A stretch of 64,000 nucleotides of DNA, from positions 48,961,001-49,025,000 of the forward strand of contig CM043697.1 of the NCBI GenBank assembly GCA_023935145.1, read 5' to 3'. The notes under the pieces were generated by a model. That model was not told the origin of the DNA, made no database searches, and saw only the letters and a program-made list of their open reading frames with translations. Below, in pieces: positions 33,910-46,582 of the stretch. Positions within the stretch are counted from its first letter, which is position 1. Every line of letters starts with the position of its first letter. The translations under genes and the position numbers were made by a program. This DNA comes from Bretschneidera sinensis (taxonomy: Eukaryota > Streptophyta > Magnoliopsida > Brassicales > Akaniaceae).

Positions 33910-35800
33910 CCCCCAACCTATCTCCTTTAAAGTATTTGGGTTATGGTAGTAATATTTTTTTTCATATTTCCACCTTTATTCCTTTTAAGTGCTTCTCAAC
34001 AAATGTGTATAAACTGAGTTATCTTAAAAGAAAGGTAGGGATAAAATATTTTTAGGCTCATAAAAGTAAGTAAATGGGCTATCAAAAAAAACAAAGCCAA
34101 TTTGTTTTTTTAAAAGGGCTCAAACAGGTAACTAGTGATAAATATAACAAAGGTAAGCTTGAAAGGCTCAAACGGTCCAAAGATGGCCTACATCATATTC
34201 TAAGTAGTGTGCATTCTAGGATTTTGCCTCAAGTGATTATCAAATAAGTTCTAGAGCTTGTCGAGACCACAAAATTATTCACAAAACATTTGCACATAAA
34301 ACTTTTTTAAATGTTTTAGACTAATCATGCAAGATTTGGGAGTCTAGATTGCATGTGCATTCTAGATTGCATGTGCATTCTAGATTGCATGTGCATTCTA
34401 AATTATGTTTTAGACTAATCATGCAATCTAGAATGCACATGTAAATTAAAATCTAGATTGCACATAAAACTTTTTTAAAACTTTTTTAAATGTTTTAAAC
34501 TAATCATGCAACCAGAGTCTCAAACTAAACGAAGATCGATACTTAAAATTATTCTCAAACCGAAGCAAGATTTAACTTCTTCTAAACGATATATGCTATC
34601 TTAATTAAACTCATATCATTGACATGTAAATTAACTCCAAAACTAACACAAAGTATACTAAGAACAAATAAAACTAAACATAAATATATATTTTTTTAAC
34701 AATTTATCCTAACAAACAAATTCAAACGAAAAAGGGAAAGTGACACCAAACAATTCAATGGTATGAAATAGGAAATGTGTTTCCTCCACCCCCAACCTAA
34801 GACTTGCAATGTCCCCAATGTGAAAGAAAAGGTCGAGATAAAAAAAAAAGAACTTAAATTGTTCGTACATTGTAACCTGTAAAAGCAAATGAAGATGTTA
34901 CGAGTTAATATGATTCACACTCAAAATACAAGATTTGGAGTAAAATCAAGAACTATAGTTTTCAAAACCACCACCAAATTGACTAATGGAACTGGGCTTT
35001 CAAAACCATAACCATATTTGACTAACATCAAAAGAAAAGAACAAAATTTCCACACGACTCACCAGTGCGATGAACTTTGTAATGATTCCAAATTCTTGCA
35101 ATGATTTGATAAATCAAATATTGTATATAAAACTCCTTATGATTTTTGAATCCTACAGCCAGTAATTACGGTTTAGGGTTAAGAAATTTGGGGATTTTAG
35201 GTTAGGATTTCAACATGGGGTTTTTCAATTCTTTGAGTATTGAACGGAGAAGAGAGAGAGAGCGTGAGAAGATAGAGAGAGTGAAAGTAGTGTGAATATG
35301 TCATGTGGGTTAGGTCAGATAATTTAAAGAGGTGAAACTTTGACATTCGTTAAGTATGTTTTTGTAATTACCCTCTAACCTCAAGTATGAAACTGTAATT
35401 TACCCTATATGTTTTATGTAACAAATGTGATTTCTTGAATGTATGAGAATTTAAATTTTTTTAGTTTAAACTCATACAGATTTAAAAGCTAACTGGTCAT
35501 TTCTTTATTGAAATTGCTAGGTTTTGAGGAGTGTTAAATGTCATTTTCCCATCATGAGCATCTTCTGGTCTAGGTAGTATCTTTGGCATCCTCTCATCAG
35601 GTTGTTGTTATTGTAATTATTTTCTCGTTATGTCGTAAAAGTGGGATAAATTTGATATGGATTGTACATATATCTTTTATCCATAAATGAAAAGATAAAG
35701 CTTGAAGTTTTTATTGAGATAACCATTGATGATGAAAATGAGAAAATGGACTCCTAGTAAAATAAAATAATTAATTTGATTGTACGTCATTGACTCATAA
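33910..35800. other. Non-coding repeat-derived sequence
   Basis: No gene is recognised. It holds degenerate copies of the gypsy-like repeat text (for example CCCCAATGTGAAAG near 34812), a hairpin at 34347-34441 and a GA-rich run near 35243-35290. Confidence 0.4.
34347..34441. repeat. 18-bp tandem repeat with an inverted copy (hairpin)
   Basis: GATTGCATGTGCATTCTA is repeated three times at 34347-34400. A 20-bp perfect inverted copy follows at 34422-34441, so the single strand could fold into a stem-loop. Confidence 0.9.
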
Positions 35801-35809
35801 GGGTAGTCT

Positions 35810-36800
35810 TATGGATTTTGGTCCTGACAGTTCTCATTATCAAGAAAACTTACCGAGGTCACATTTCTCTTCTGTTATATGTAGATAATATGATTATGAG
35901 TGGAGATGATATTCAGGGTATTTTTGAGCTCAAAGCCAAAAGTTTGAGATAAAGATCTGGGTTCTCTACGATATTTTCTTGGTCTTAAGCTTTTCTCTGA
36001 CACCACTAGTTATTATCTATCTCATGTTAAGTATGCATCTAATTTTATTACTCGCACATGTCTCATAGATAGTAAGATTGCCTCTACTTCTATTGAGGCT
36101 AATGTTAGGTTCACCTTTGCTGATGGTCAAGCTCTTAATGATCCCACACTTTATTTTCAATTGGTCAGAAGCTTAGTTTACCTCACTGTCACTCGTCTTG
36201 CTCTTGCTCATGCTCCTCACATTGTTAGTAACTTCATGACTTCCCTTTGTACCACTCATTATTCCGTTGTTATTTGCATCTTCCAATATGTCAAGGGTCT
36301 TTTGTTTAATGGACTGCACTTCTCATCTTAGTCGTCTCTTGATGTTGATTAGAATGAAGATTCTACGGATTGGCATCCCGCCATTACTTTTTGCTTCTTC
36401 TTAGGTGATTCACTTATAACATGGTGCAATAAGAAACACACTCTCACTTCTCAATCCAGTACTAAGCTTGAATTTTAGGCCATTGCTGATACAGTTGATG
36501 AGCTTCTTTTGCTTTCTTCGTTGCTACAAGATATGTGTGTTACATATTCTAGTGCCACCATTATTCATTGTAATAATTAGAGTGTCAAGCATTGCTCATG
36601 ATGATGCCTTTCATGAATGAACCAAACACATTAAGAATGATTGTCATTTCATACGACAACAAATAGATCGTGATACCACTCATTTCATTTCAGTTCGCTT
36701 CACTACTCAAATTGCTTATAATTTTACAAAAGCTTAGTTATTTGGTCGTTTTAGTGAGTTAGTTGATAAACTCAAGTTGGCATATCCCTCACCACCTTGA
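35810..36800 (+). pseudogene. Copia RT/RNase H remnant, third element
   Basis: YVDNMIMSGDD near 35878-35910 is the RT active-site box with the second Asp changed to Asn. DLGSLRYFLGLK and SLVYLTVTRLA follow. An RNase H part has WCNKKHTLTSQSSTKLEF (copia QxTVARSSTEAE position). Many stops interrupt the frame, especially after 36320. A polypurine tract and short LTR follow directly, which fixes the strand and the element's 3' end. It is an old, dead copy. Confidence 0.75.
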
Positions 36801-36813
36801 GTTTGAAAGGGGG

Positions 36814-37007
36814 TGTTATAGTATATTATTTTAGAATATATTTTGGGATTGAGCATAATGATAAGCTGCTAATTAGAGATTTGTACAGTTGACCTAATTC
36901 ACTTACCATATATAGTTCTATGTAACTGTATATACCCTATTGTATATTTGCTTAAATACACAATCAATATACAACTCTTTCTCCCTCATTCTTTTATTTT
37001 TGTAACA
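36814..37007 (+). repeat. Short 3' LTR (194 bp) of the third copia element
   Basis: GTTTGAAAGGGGG purine tract (36801-36813) precedes TGTTATAG; the LTR ends TTTTTGTAACA. The inverted TGTTA/TAACA ends support the boundaries. No 5' partner is seen. Confidence 0.75.
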
Positions 37008-37182
37008 ATGTTAAGGTTTTTAGTCTACAACCCACATTTTTGCTATGGAATCAAACCGATGATCTAAAATGGATTCTTTTTATTCCCATGAGTCACATTC
37101 ATCCCAATAGCCTTTCAAGATAGTGAAATAAGCAACAATAGAATTGTTTCTATAAGAGTGATTAGAGATTTCTCAAAGAATC

Positions 37183-37620
37183 TCAACCATATGATGAGCA
37201 TTTTAATTTTTGAAAAAAATATTCTCCGATATCAAGCCATACATTTTGTGCGATCATGGTATATATGATGTTGTTTGCAATATCCAAAGAAACAACGTTG
37301 ACAATCCAAGAAAGAACCATGCTATTGCTACGAGTCCATTGAGAGTATTTAGATGCTGAAACCAAGCTTATTCTTTGCTTCATGTGCCATATGAGTTGCA
37401 TGGCTCCATATATACTTTGAAACAAGGATTGCACCAAGATTATTAGAGTAATGCAAAAATAAAAGAGTAGTATCAAAATCTGAAGAATTGTTAGATGACG
37501 CAGTTTTGGGTGTTATGCCAGATATGATTGGATCAAAATTCACATTTTATTATGATGATGTTCTCTCGAAAAAAACTCCGTAGAAGATGAGTAAGATCTT
37601 ACACTGCTTTGACACCATAT
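37183..37620 (-). pseudogene. Copia gag N-terminal remnant with a primer site
   Basis: Minus strand near 37620-37605 reads ATGGTGTCAAAGCAG, like the initiator-Met primer site. The frame after it gives WSHATHMAHEAKNKLG and then, after a shift, SQWTRSNSMVLSWIVNVVS and AQNVWLDIGEYF. These match the N-terminal gag of another copia lineage. The element lies head to head with the preceding LTR and the rest of it is absent. Confidence 0.65.
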
Positions 37621-37904
37621 TAAGATAAAAAAAATAAATGAAAATTGTAATGTCTTAAAATCTATGGAAAACATTGCTTAATTAATTAACTAATAATTTC
37701 TAAGTAAGAAAATTGTGTCAACATAACCCTACCTCCTCGTCAAATTTTTCTACCAATAAAAAAAAATCCGAAGGAAGTGTGCACTTAAGTTTAATAATAT
37801 GTTAGATATTATAATATTTTTTTGGAGCTAGGATTGAACTTGGGTGGACTATATAATTATCAGATCTTTGTATTGCTTTTGAATTAAGCTGGGATATACA
37901 TATT

Positions 37905-38369
37905 CATCGTTGGCAAACGGTTGAAATAGTCGATTAAAAATTTTAATCGATTTTTCTTATTAAATTTGTTTTAATCATTTCGATCAAATTAATTTAAATA
38001 TTTAAATATTAATTTATTAAATTGATTTTGATCGGTACGGTCAGTTAATCGACACAGTTTATATAATTAAGTTTTTTTAATATATTATATATTTAATTTA
38101 TAATTAATATTTTTTAATTTGTTATATTTTATATATATTATATTTAATATATTATTAATATTAAATATTAAGATTAATATTAATTTTTTAATCGGTTAAA
38201 TGATCGAAATGGATAAAAATAATTGAACTGTCAACCGACTTATTAACTGATATATATTATTCCGTTAACCAATTTAATATCGATTTAATCGATTAACCAA
38301 ACTGTTTTAATCGAAGCGGTTCAAAACGATTGATTAATCGATTATAACAGGTTTAGTGAACATCCCTAG
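37905..38369. mobile_element. Possible hAT-type MITE
   Basis: The right end reads, on the minus strand, CTAGGGATGTTCACTAAACC. The left end (CATCGTTGGCAAACGGTTG) is a looser inverted match, and both are followed by AATCGATT-type sequence. The interior is AT-rich with many ATCGAT and TTAATCG motifs. No target duplication was found. Confidence 0.4.
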
Positions 38370-39660
38370 ATCCAACTATTCAACTTTCATTTATTCTACT
38401 CCCTTAAGGTTTGTGTATGTTCCTAGCTTGTAAATTCAACATAATAAGCTACATAATTCCAATACTACGAACTTATTTGTTTCTAAACCCCAGTGACAAC
38501 TTTATTTTAGAAGTTAAAATTACAATCACTAGTTAACTTATGTATTTATATAATTTTCTAGTAACTAGTTTGTGATTAAGTTCTTCGTTCTATGATTAGA
38601 CTTTTATTTTCCATTATATTGTTATGTCACGCAATAAGAGTAGCCCTCTAGTCCCATAATTCTTCAGCTTTTCTGACACAATTTTAGTTTTTATTTTGTT
38701 AAATTCATAGATAATACAACATATATTTGATGTGTTTTCTTTTGATTGTGGCTGTTGAGATTTTATATAGCTGATGGATATGTAATTGAAATGATTAAGA
38801 ACAATTAAATCAATTTGGTCATATATATAAATTTTGCACGTTCAGATATGATAAACCCATTTGTGTGCACCCGTAATCACCAGAAAAAACAAATAAAAAA
38901 CAGAGATAAATAGAGCTAAAAGTAATTTTGTTGGGAATAATGTACAAATGGGTTAATTGGTTGTTGTTTCAGCTAAAAGGGCAAAACAGTCTTTTAATAT
39001 ATAAGAAGACAAAATTTCGACGTGTATTTAGCACTTATCAAAACTCTGAAAATTCAAAACATCATTTACATGGTAATTGATAAAAAAATAATGATATAAT
39101 TTATTTTTATATTACAATTAGTCAACTATTATCACAGTTATCACTTTTTTGATGTCCCATTTTTTATTAAAAGCATTTGTTAAGAAATATTAAATAGAAT
39201 AAATTTTTTTATAATTAATATGAAGTTTGATTTGAATTTACAAATATATTCTTATATGTAATTCATATACAATCATAAATAAAAATATATTTAAAATATC
39301 ATTTAAATTTAAATTTAAACTCAAATTTAATATATTTATCTAAATATTTATTGCTGGCTAACAAATACCCTGAACCCATTAACCAAACCTTTTTATTTCT
39401 TTTCGAAAGCCTATCAATTTGGGTTTGGTCCGAGTCGAACATCTAATTCGGAATCAAGTTAACTCTTTATCGATGAATGTTAAATTTTAGTTAAAACTTT
39501 TCTGCGATATTCAAGGCTAGCTAGCCTATAATACATAATAAAAAAGAAGAAAAAAATTCAATCAACTGAGTTGATCCATTGTCAATTGCAAAATTGGCAA
39601 ATACAAGCCGACAGGACATTCAGTATCTATCAAGCTCAAACCGATATAGTGTGCACTGAT
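38370..39660. other. AT-rich intergenic stretch
   Basis: No gene or defined element is recognised. Confidence 0.45.
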
Positions 39661-39663
39661 CAG

Positions 39664-39800
39664 TAGCATTTGAAATTCATGATTCCTAAGAACAGAACTG
39701 GTATCAATGGTGGGGAACTGTAAGACAGACTAGACGCTGATGGTTCCTGCATTACTGGCCTAATTCCTGGAGTTTTGGTTGGGGCTTCTGGTTCAACTAC
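39664..39800 (-). pseudogene. Possible 3' exon relic of a GPI-anchored LTP-like gene
   Basis: Minus strand reads EPEAPTKTPGIRPVMQEPSA, then SSLSYSSPPLIPVLFLGIMN and FKCY before a stop. A Pro/Thr-rich segment followed by a hydrophobic tail is what the last exon of an LTPG gene looks like. There is no eight-cysteine exon nearby, and a TAA lies just upstream. The resemblance is suggestive only. Confidence 0.35.
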
Positions 39801-40144
39801 TTAGGGATTATCCCTGTTAAAATATATTCAAACAGCTTCAAATATATTTAAAAAATACATATTACAATAAAATCGGGAATACAAAATATTCCGTAAATTA
39901 ATGAAATATAATATAAAAATGAAAATACAATTGATAATTGAATATCCCCCTTCAAAAAAATAATTGAATATTTCAAAAATTCTAAATATAAATGTTTAAA
40001 AATAAAACTATTAGTTAACCAAGTGTGTGTCACCATCGGGTCCACATGATCAGCATCCTCCTCTTCAGCTAGATCCTATATATAACAAATAAAATGGTCA
40101 AATATATATGTAAACCAAAACAAATACCAAATAATTTATGAAAG

Positions 40145-40945
40145 TAAAACCGCTAAGTTATGTACTTTGTGAGTTTGTCTCGTCTGTTACATTCTACTAA
40201 ACGGACGTGACAGTAAACTCATATCGTCCGTAACCTAAGTTATCTACCTTTTTTTTTTTTTTTTTTTTTATACTTTAAAACCGCTAAATTATATACTTTT
40301 TGAGTCTGAAACCTCTCTGGTTTGTAACCAGTGATCCGAAATGAATTCCGTTTGTTCATACAAGTTACATTCTATCAAACGGCCGTGACAGTAAACCCGA
40401 CTCCTCCGTTACCTAAGTTATATACTTTTTTTACTTTAAAATCGCTTAGTTGTATACTTTTTGAGTCTGAAACCTCTTGGGTTTGTAACTGGTGATCTAA
40501 AATGGATTCTATTTGTTCCCACAAGTTACATTCTACCAAACAGAAGTGACAATAAGCCCGTTTCGTCCGTTACTTAAGTTATCTACTTTTTTTTACCTTA
40601 AAACCGCTCAGTTGTATACTTTTTGAGTCTGAAAACTTTCGGGTTGGTAATCGGTGATCCAAAATGGATTCTGTTTGTTCTCACAAGTTACATTCTACCA
40701 AAGAGTTCTGACAGTAGACAGTCAATCTGTCTTGTCCGTTACCTAAATTATCTACATTTTTTTTACCTTAAAACCTCTAAGTTATATACTTTTTAAGTCT
40801 GAAACCTCTCGGGTTTGTAACTAGTGATCCAATATGGTTTACTTTTATTCGCATAAGTTACTTTCTACAAACGGAAGTGACGGTAAACCTGCCTCGACTA
40901 TTGCCTAGGTTTTCTACTTTTTTTTACCTTAAAACCGCTATGGTT
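40145..40945. repeat. About 160-bp tandem repeat, five copies
   Basis: Units beginning AAAACCGCTAAGTT recur at about 40147, 40278, 40438, 40599, 40769 and 40931. Each contains TTTTTGAGTCTGAAACC and ACAAGTTACATTCTACC. The first unit is shortened. The array lies downstream of the CACTA coding remnant. Confidence 0.88.
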
Positions 40946-40999
40946 GGTACTTTATAATGTAAAAAAGTTCAATGTGTTTTACTTACATCGGGCCATGTG

Positions 41000-42970
41000 G
41001 TAGGATCCGCCCTAAAACCTCTCGGGATAAAAATCTATTGCAATATCTGATCCATGGACTCGAGACATGAATTCATGTTATCCGCCCTAACGTTCGCTCG
41101 CACCAACTATGACTGAAGCTCCTCGATTCTTGACCTATCATCATCCATTCGTTGTTGCATCGCACTAACATCAACAACAGGTCTGAACCGTGATGTAGTG
41201 GATCTGACGGAGGAACTACTACTATCTGAAAAGCTAATAAAAAATGGATGATCATCTATCATGCCCCCGAATCCATAAATTTGCCCTTTCTTCAGCCCAC
41301 CTGATGCATTCAACCAATCAGCGGTGTCGATATCAAACTGTGAGGATGCTTTAATTTGGCCACCACTCTTATCTCGAACACACTGATAATATGTTTCCTA
41401 CATTACAAAAAATGTATATGATTTATATTTTTTTTCTCAAACTATATTAAAACCAACAATTATTTTGTCACTTGAGTTGAAATGTTTTTGGATATATTTT
41501 TGCACCCATAGAATTTACTACATTCATAAACAAATATGTATATTAATTGATATGTGACATATATTAATGTAAATTAATGACATGAATAATATGCAATGAA
41601 CATATATAAACACCTATCACTCAATATGGTCAAAAGCTTTTTTTGAGCTAGTAGAGGCTTCTCTCTGTTTGGTCATCTGACCCGACAGGTGATTAAAGGG
41701 GCCTAAGAAGGCTCGGCCTCCACCCCTGCATAAGAGAATTTATAATTGCATATAAATAATATGTTATTTAATAATTAATTTAAATTAATAGAAGAATGCA
41801 TGGTTAAATAATAACACAAAATCGGATCCTACCTTCTAGTATAGTAGCCTCTGGTGGTACAGGTAGGCTCGTGGGACCTCATCCACGACCCTTGCCCTCT
41901 ATACCTCTAAGTGCTCGACCTTTGCCTCATGGGATCATGTTTTCCAAGAAAAATTGGAAATTTGAATACATGACAATTGACACAATCTGTTTAAAAACTA
42001 GCTCATGCAAATGAAAATAAAGAAATCATACAATTTATACAGTTTGTTAGTCATGCAACTAATATAATTCTCATCATCCATGAAATTTTTTTATCTTACC
42101 ATTAACTAATCACCATCTATATTAGTACTAGAGTTATCATCATCATCATCTTCCTCTTCTTCTTCTTCTTCTTCTTTTTCTTCCTCCTCTTCCTCTTCTT
42201 CTTCTTCCTCCTCTTCCTCTTCTTCTTCTTCTTCCTATTTTTCTTATTCTTCTTCTTCTTCTTCTTCTTCTTCTTCCTCTTCCTCTTTCTCTTCCTCCTC
42301 TTTCTATTCATCTTCTTCCTCTTCTTCCTATTCTTCATTTTTCTCTTCGTTTGTGGGAACACATATATCGGATGGATTTACTTATTCCATCATAGGGCCA
42401 ACATCATGAATGATACCCGATATATCTATATCATCGTCTAAGACTCTATAAGGAATGGATTGTTCATCCTTTTGGAAGTAATCCGCAACTATAGGCATTA
42501 TATCATTGTTTGGATCTTAGTACAAAGGAAATTCAACATTGCGTCCAGCCTTCGTTTTACACACTGCCTACCGATCTTTTCTTCCTTTCTTATTGGAAAA
42601 GTATACTTGTATTGCTTGTGAAGCCAACACGAATGGTTCGTCTGAGTTAAACCAAGATTTATACTTAATATCCATGACATCATGTCGATCTATTTGAAGT
42701 CCATTCTAATAATCAAACCAATCACATTTGAACAATACAACAATGTTATTAATCCCTATATATTAGAGCTCTATAACTTCTGTTAACATCCCGTAGAAGT
42801 CACATTTATATTAATCGTAACAACTATCTTTCACAAGTACACCACTATTCATTGTTTTCTTATGTTGTCCATACTCTTTGGTGTGAAACTTGAATCCGTT
42901 AACATAATATCCAAGATAACACTTCATACGATTCATCGGGCCAGTGCCTATCTCCCGTATTTGCTTGTCA
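41000..42970 (-). pseudogene. CACTA (En/Spm) transposon protein remnant
   Basis: Minus strand, in order: RMKCYLGYYVNGFKFHTKEYG, NSGVLVKDS, DFYGMLTEVIEL, VVLFKCDWFD and DEPFVLASQAIQV. These match the DUF4216 region of plant CACTA proteins. A long acidic Glu tract follows, then an Arg/Gly-rich stretch. Last is a Ptta/En/Spm-type domain with GGQIKASSQFD, DWLNASGGLKKGQIYGFGG and a helical tail. Stops break every part. No DDE catalytic domain or CACTA termini were found, so it is a fragment. Family names come from recall. Confidence 0.75.
42135..42350. repeat. (CTT)n-rich tract encoding poly-Glu
   Basis: Imperfect CTT/CCT repeats. In the CACTA frame on the minus strand they encode a run of Glu broken by stops; in other frames they encode poly-Lys/Arg. 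Confidence 0.92.
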
Positions 42971-43593
42971 ATTGTTTTAACTTTAGGGACCTATGATTAA
43001 AATATATAATTTAACGATAATTATTATATAATAAATATATACTAACAATATTTATAGTATATTGATAGACCATATGTTTAGTCATCAACAAACCCTGCAG
43101 AAGATTGTAGTAAAGTGATTAGTAGGGTATCGTTATTGGCCGGGGATTGCAGGAACTCCTACACTAAAGAGTCATAAAAAAAAATTTGGTTTGTTTAATT
43201 AGCAGTTTATAAACAAATTTAAATCTACATCTATTAACATATCACACAAAATTAAGGGGTTTTCATGATCTGATTTTTTTACTAAGGAAATTAAAAACAA
43301 TTATTTAAAATTGATCATTTTCTCTCACAATTCGGAAAATCAAATTTATTAAATGACTAATAAAATTGGTTCAATGTAGACAATGAACTCATGCCTCTAA
43401 TCACATATCAGAATTGAATCAAAGTGCAAGCCTAAAGAGATAATCCCTAAGCTTAGGAAAGTCCATCAGCTAGTTATTTTGTTTAAGTAATCAAGTTAAT
43501 ACTCAGCGCGTCCTTACAATTACTTAAACAAATCATTAAGATCAAAAGGAATTATGATTCAATAAATTGTTCCTTATTCCTATGAAAAAAAAC

Positions 43594-43815
43594 CATGGAT
43601 AAAGAACATGCAATTTCCAGAACATTGGCTATTGTTCATAGCCTTTACCACTTTAAATCGTACTCCAGATCAATTAGGTGATCGAAAGTACGATTATGGA
43701 TAAAGAACTGAAAATTCAACATGGATAAAGAACATGCAATTTCCATAACATTTGCCTATTGTTCATAGCTTTTACCACTTTAAATCGTACTCCAGATCAA
43801 TTAGGTGATCGAAAG
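43594..43815. repeat. 127-bp tandem duplication
   Basis: The unit beginning ATGGATAAAGAACATGCAA is at 43594 and again at 43721, with a few differences; both contain CGTACTCCAGATCAATTAGG. Confidence 0.85.
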
Positions 43816-44299
43816 TGTGATTATAGCTTCAATGATTGGCAATATCAAAGTTTTCAATATAAAAGAACCGAAAATTCAACATATGTAATAAAGATCATGA
43901 ATTCATATATCTACATATCATGAATAATTCGAAAACATAAAAAAAAAAAAGAAATATAAAAATTAACCAACTCATTGAATTAACAATAATCTCCAACATA
44001 AGAATCCAACTTAGTATTCTTAATCCAATAACAACCAGGTTTGAAACAATTAAAAAGAATAGCCATAAGGGTTACACTTCTTTAACACACTCAAGAAAGC
44101 TTGGGATGTTAATGGTGATGATCCTCACGGCTATGATGATCGATGAAGGAGAACAAAATTTGGAGAAGTCCTTATGTGCTCACAATTGAAGATGGAATGG
44201 TGGAGTGTTTCAGCCTCTTCTTCTTGAATTTGGAGTAGAGAGCTCCGAGAAAAGATCCCCCCAAAGAGTTTTCGACTTTGTATATATAGAAGAGAAACT

Positions 44300-44770
44300 A
44301 GGGTTGCAACCGTGCACAATTGGAAGGTAAATTAAGGTGGCCGACTGTGCACAACTGGAAAGTAAATTAAGGTGGCCAGCTAGGCTTAATTTAGAAGAGA
44401 AATTAGGATGGCCAGCTGTGCACAAGTACAAATAAAAATAGGGTTTTGACTGTGCACAATTGGAAAGTAAATTAAGGTGGTCGACTGGGCTTAATTAGAA
44501 ACAATTGAGGTGATCGGTTGGGCTTATTTAGAAGGTAAATTAGGGTAGCGGTTGGGCTTAATTAGGATAGAAATTAGGGTGGTGGCTGGGCCTAATTAGG
44601 AGAGAAATTAGGGTGGCCAGTTGGGCTTTTTTAGGAGAGAAATTAGGGTGGCCGGCTGGACACAATTAGAAATAAAAATAGGGTTATGGTTGGGCTTAAG
44701 TAGAAGAGAAAAAAGGGGTTTCAGCTGGGCTTAAGTAGAAGAGAAAAATAGGGTTTTGGCTAGGCTTATT
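44300..44770. repeat. Degenerate 40-50-bp tandem array
   Basis: About ten variable units built on GAAATTAGGGTGGCCGGCTGG and GGCTTAATTAG. Length varies between units, typical of LTR or non-coding retroelement sequence. Confidence 0.8.
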
Positions 44771-45057
44771 TTCTTTCCTTATGCGCAAAGATCTCTTCCC
44801 AAGCTGAACCAAAAACTCTTCAAGCTTCTAAACATGTCCAAATACATGCAATCAAGTACAAATGCATGCATTAGGGTTCTTCTACACAAATAGCCCGCAT
44901 AGGATTCCTAGTGGACTCCAATATTCTCTCGTGTTTTGACACATCATCCAAATAATTCCAAAGTGGAAATTCCCTACAAAGAAATCAGAAAATAATGAAT
45001 AAGGAAAATTTCCAAAATTAGAAAAGGAAAGATATTAAAAAGCAAGTTTCCAAATTA

Positions 45058-46251
45058 GAAAAGTTTCTTAGAATGATAAGACTATTTTCTTGATCCACTT
45101 AGAATTCCTAAAGTAACTAAGAAAACTCATTTTTGCACCTTCTTTTATCATTCCCACGTTCACAAGATCTTTAAACACTAAGAATATAAACTAAGCTCAA
45201 AATAACAAAGTTAAGAGAATTACAAAGCCAAATAGGGTAGGAAAGGCATTAAAAACGTCACACAAAGTGTTCTTATCAAATTTCCCCACACTTAGCTTTT
45301 GCTAGTCCCTTAGCAAAACAAAACAGTATGTAACCTAGTAGAATCTTAAGGGAAATGGTAGAAACTAACTAAATGACATCATAATGACATAACACAAATT
45401 AAATGACTCTAATCCTTCCAACTTACATCTTAGAGATCCTTTAGGCAATATGGCATAATAAAGTAGGGAGAGCACAAGTTTACCTAAAAAACAAGCCACA
45501 GAGTTATTAAGATTATATAGCATTCGTACTTTGAGTGTTTGTATGAATAATCAGCCAAGTATAAGTGTAATATGCCACCCTCAAGTTAATTCACAAAGAG
45601 TATCAAATTTTACTTCTCACAATGCATCACTATGGTTTGCACTCATTTAAATGTGGTGCTAGCTATACTAATTACTCAAACACTTGTGAAAACAGTTTAA
45701 ACCATATGCTTGCATGTGCACCCACTCTCACATCAGAAACAGAACATCAAAGGATCAGGAGGTCTTTGAAAAGGTTGTAATGGGGCTAAGAGGTCAAGGT
45801 TTCATAAGAAAGACGAGAAAGGATATCACAAAATTTCCTCAGAACTAGAAAGCATTCAAAAGCGTCGTAAATAGATCATCATTATCAAGTGCCATGTTTC
45901 CATCACTCTAGGGCAGAGTTCATCACTTTGGCTTTCAACTTACTTTAAAGACTCATAATGCTCCCAATTCTTAAGAACTTGTATTCTTTGAATCACAACA
46001 CTTCTTTTTATGTCCCTACTACTCCTTTTATCTTTTTTTTTTTGAAAATTAACACAACCACCTTAGAACCACATTAAATTCTCCCACACTTATGCTTTTC
46101 CACCATCTCCACATTACAAATCAACATAAACAAGATCCAAGCTCACTAGTTCCAAGGAAAAAGGGTAGGTAAAGTGTTTAAGTTCATAAGGGTAAGTGAA
46201 TGTGAGTTAATGAAGAAAATAGGCTAATTCAGGCTCAAAAGGCTATCTAGG
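45058..46251 (-). repeat. Gypsy-type non-coding repeat, copy 2
   Basis: Partner of 31173-32373, ending at the shared GGCTATCTAGG. About 19 bp later block B begins, so this is one edge of the segmental duplication. Confidence 0.7.
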
Positions 46252-46582
46252 CTATCTTAAAGATCATGCATTTAAATTTCTATCAACTCTTTAATTATTT
46301 ACATTTCATTTAACTTAATTTTGTATGTTATTAACTGCTAAATTATATATAATGTTAAAAAAATATATAGCAAATTTAAATAGCAACATAATTAGTTCTA
46401 CATAAAAATGAGTTCAACAACATAAATTTTGTGAAGCAAAGCATTATAAATAATAATATAATATTTAAAGTTTATTTTTAAATATTTCAATCACCAATGC
46501 AGAAGATGTCTAAATAACATTTTATTAAAAAAATTATTTAATTTATTTTTCTAGTAACAATTCTAATTATCGTTATTACAGA

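Larger units (their letters stand above)
43020..45057. other. Non-coding, repeat-rich gypsy-like region
   Basis: No coding domain is seen. It holds a 127-bp tandem duplication (43594-43815) and a degenerate tandem array (44300-44770). A string near 43129-43149 (TCGTTATTGGCCGGGGATTG) faintly resembles the primer-site region of Tat-type gypsy elements. Confidence 0.45.

Noticed and set aside
42117..42362. 81-codon Lys/Arg-rich minus-strand ORF
   Set aside because: It is the out-of-frame reading of the CTT-rich tract that encodes poly-Glu in the CACTA frame.
43129..43149. String resembling a Tat-type gypsy primer-binding region on the plus strand
   Set aside because: The match is partial, no LTR end lies before it, and the surrounding gypsy landmarks read on the other strand.
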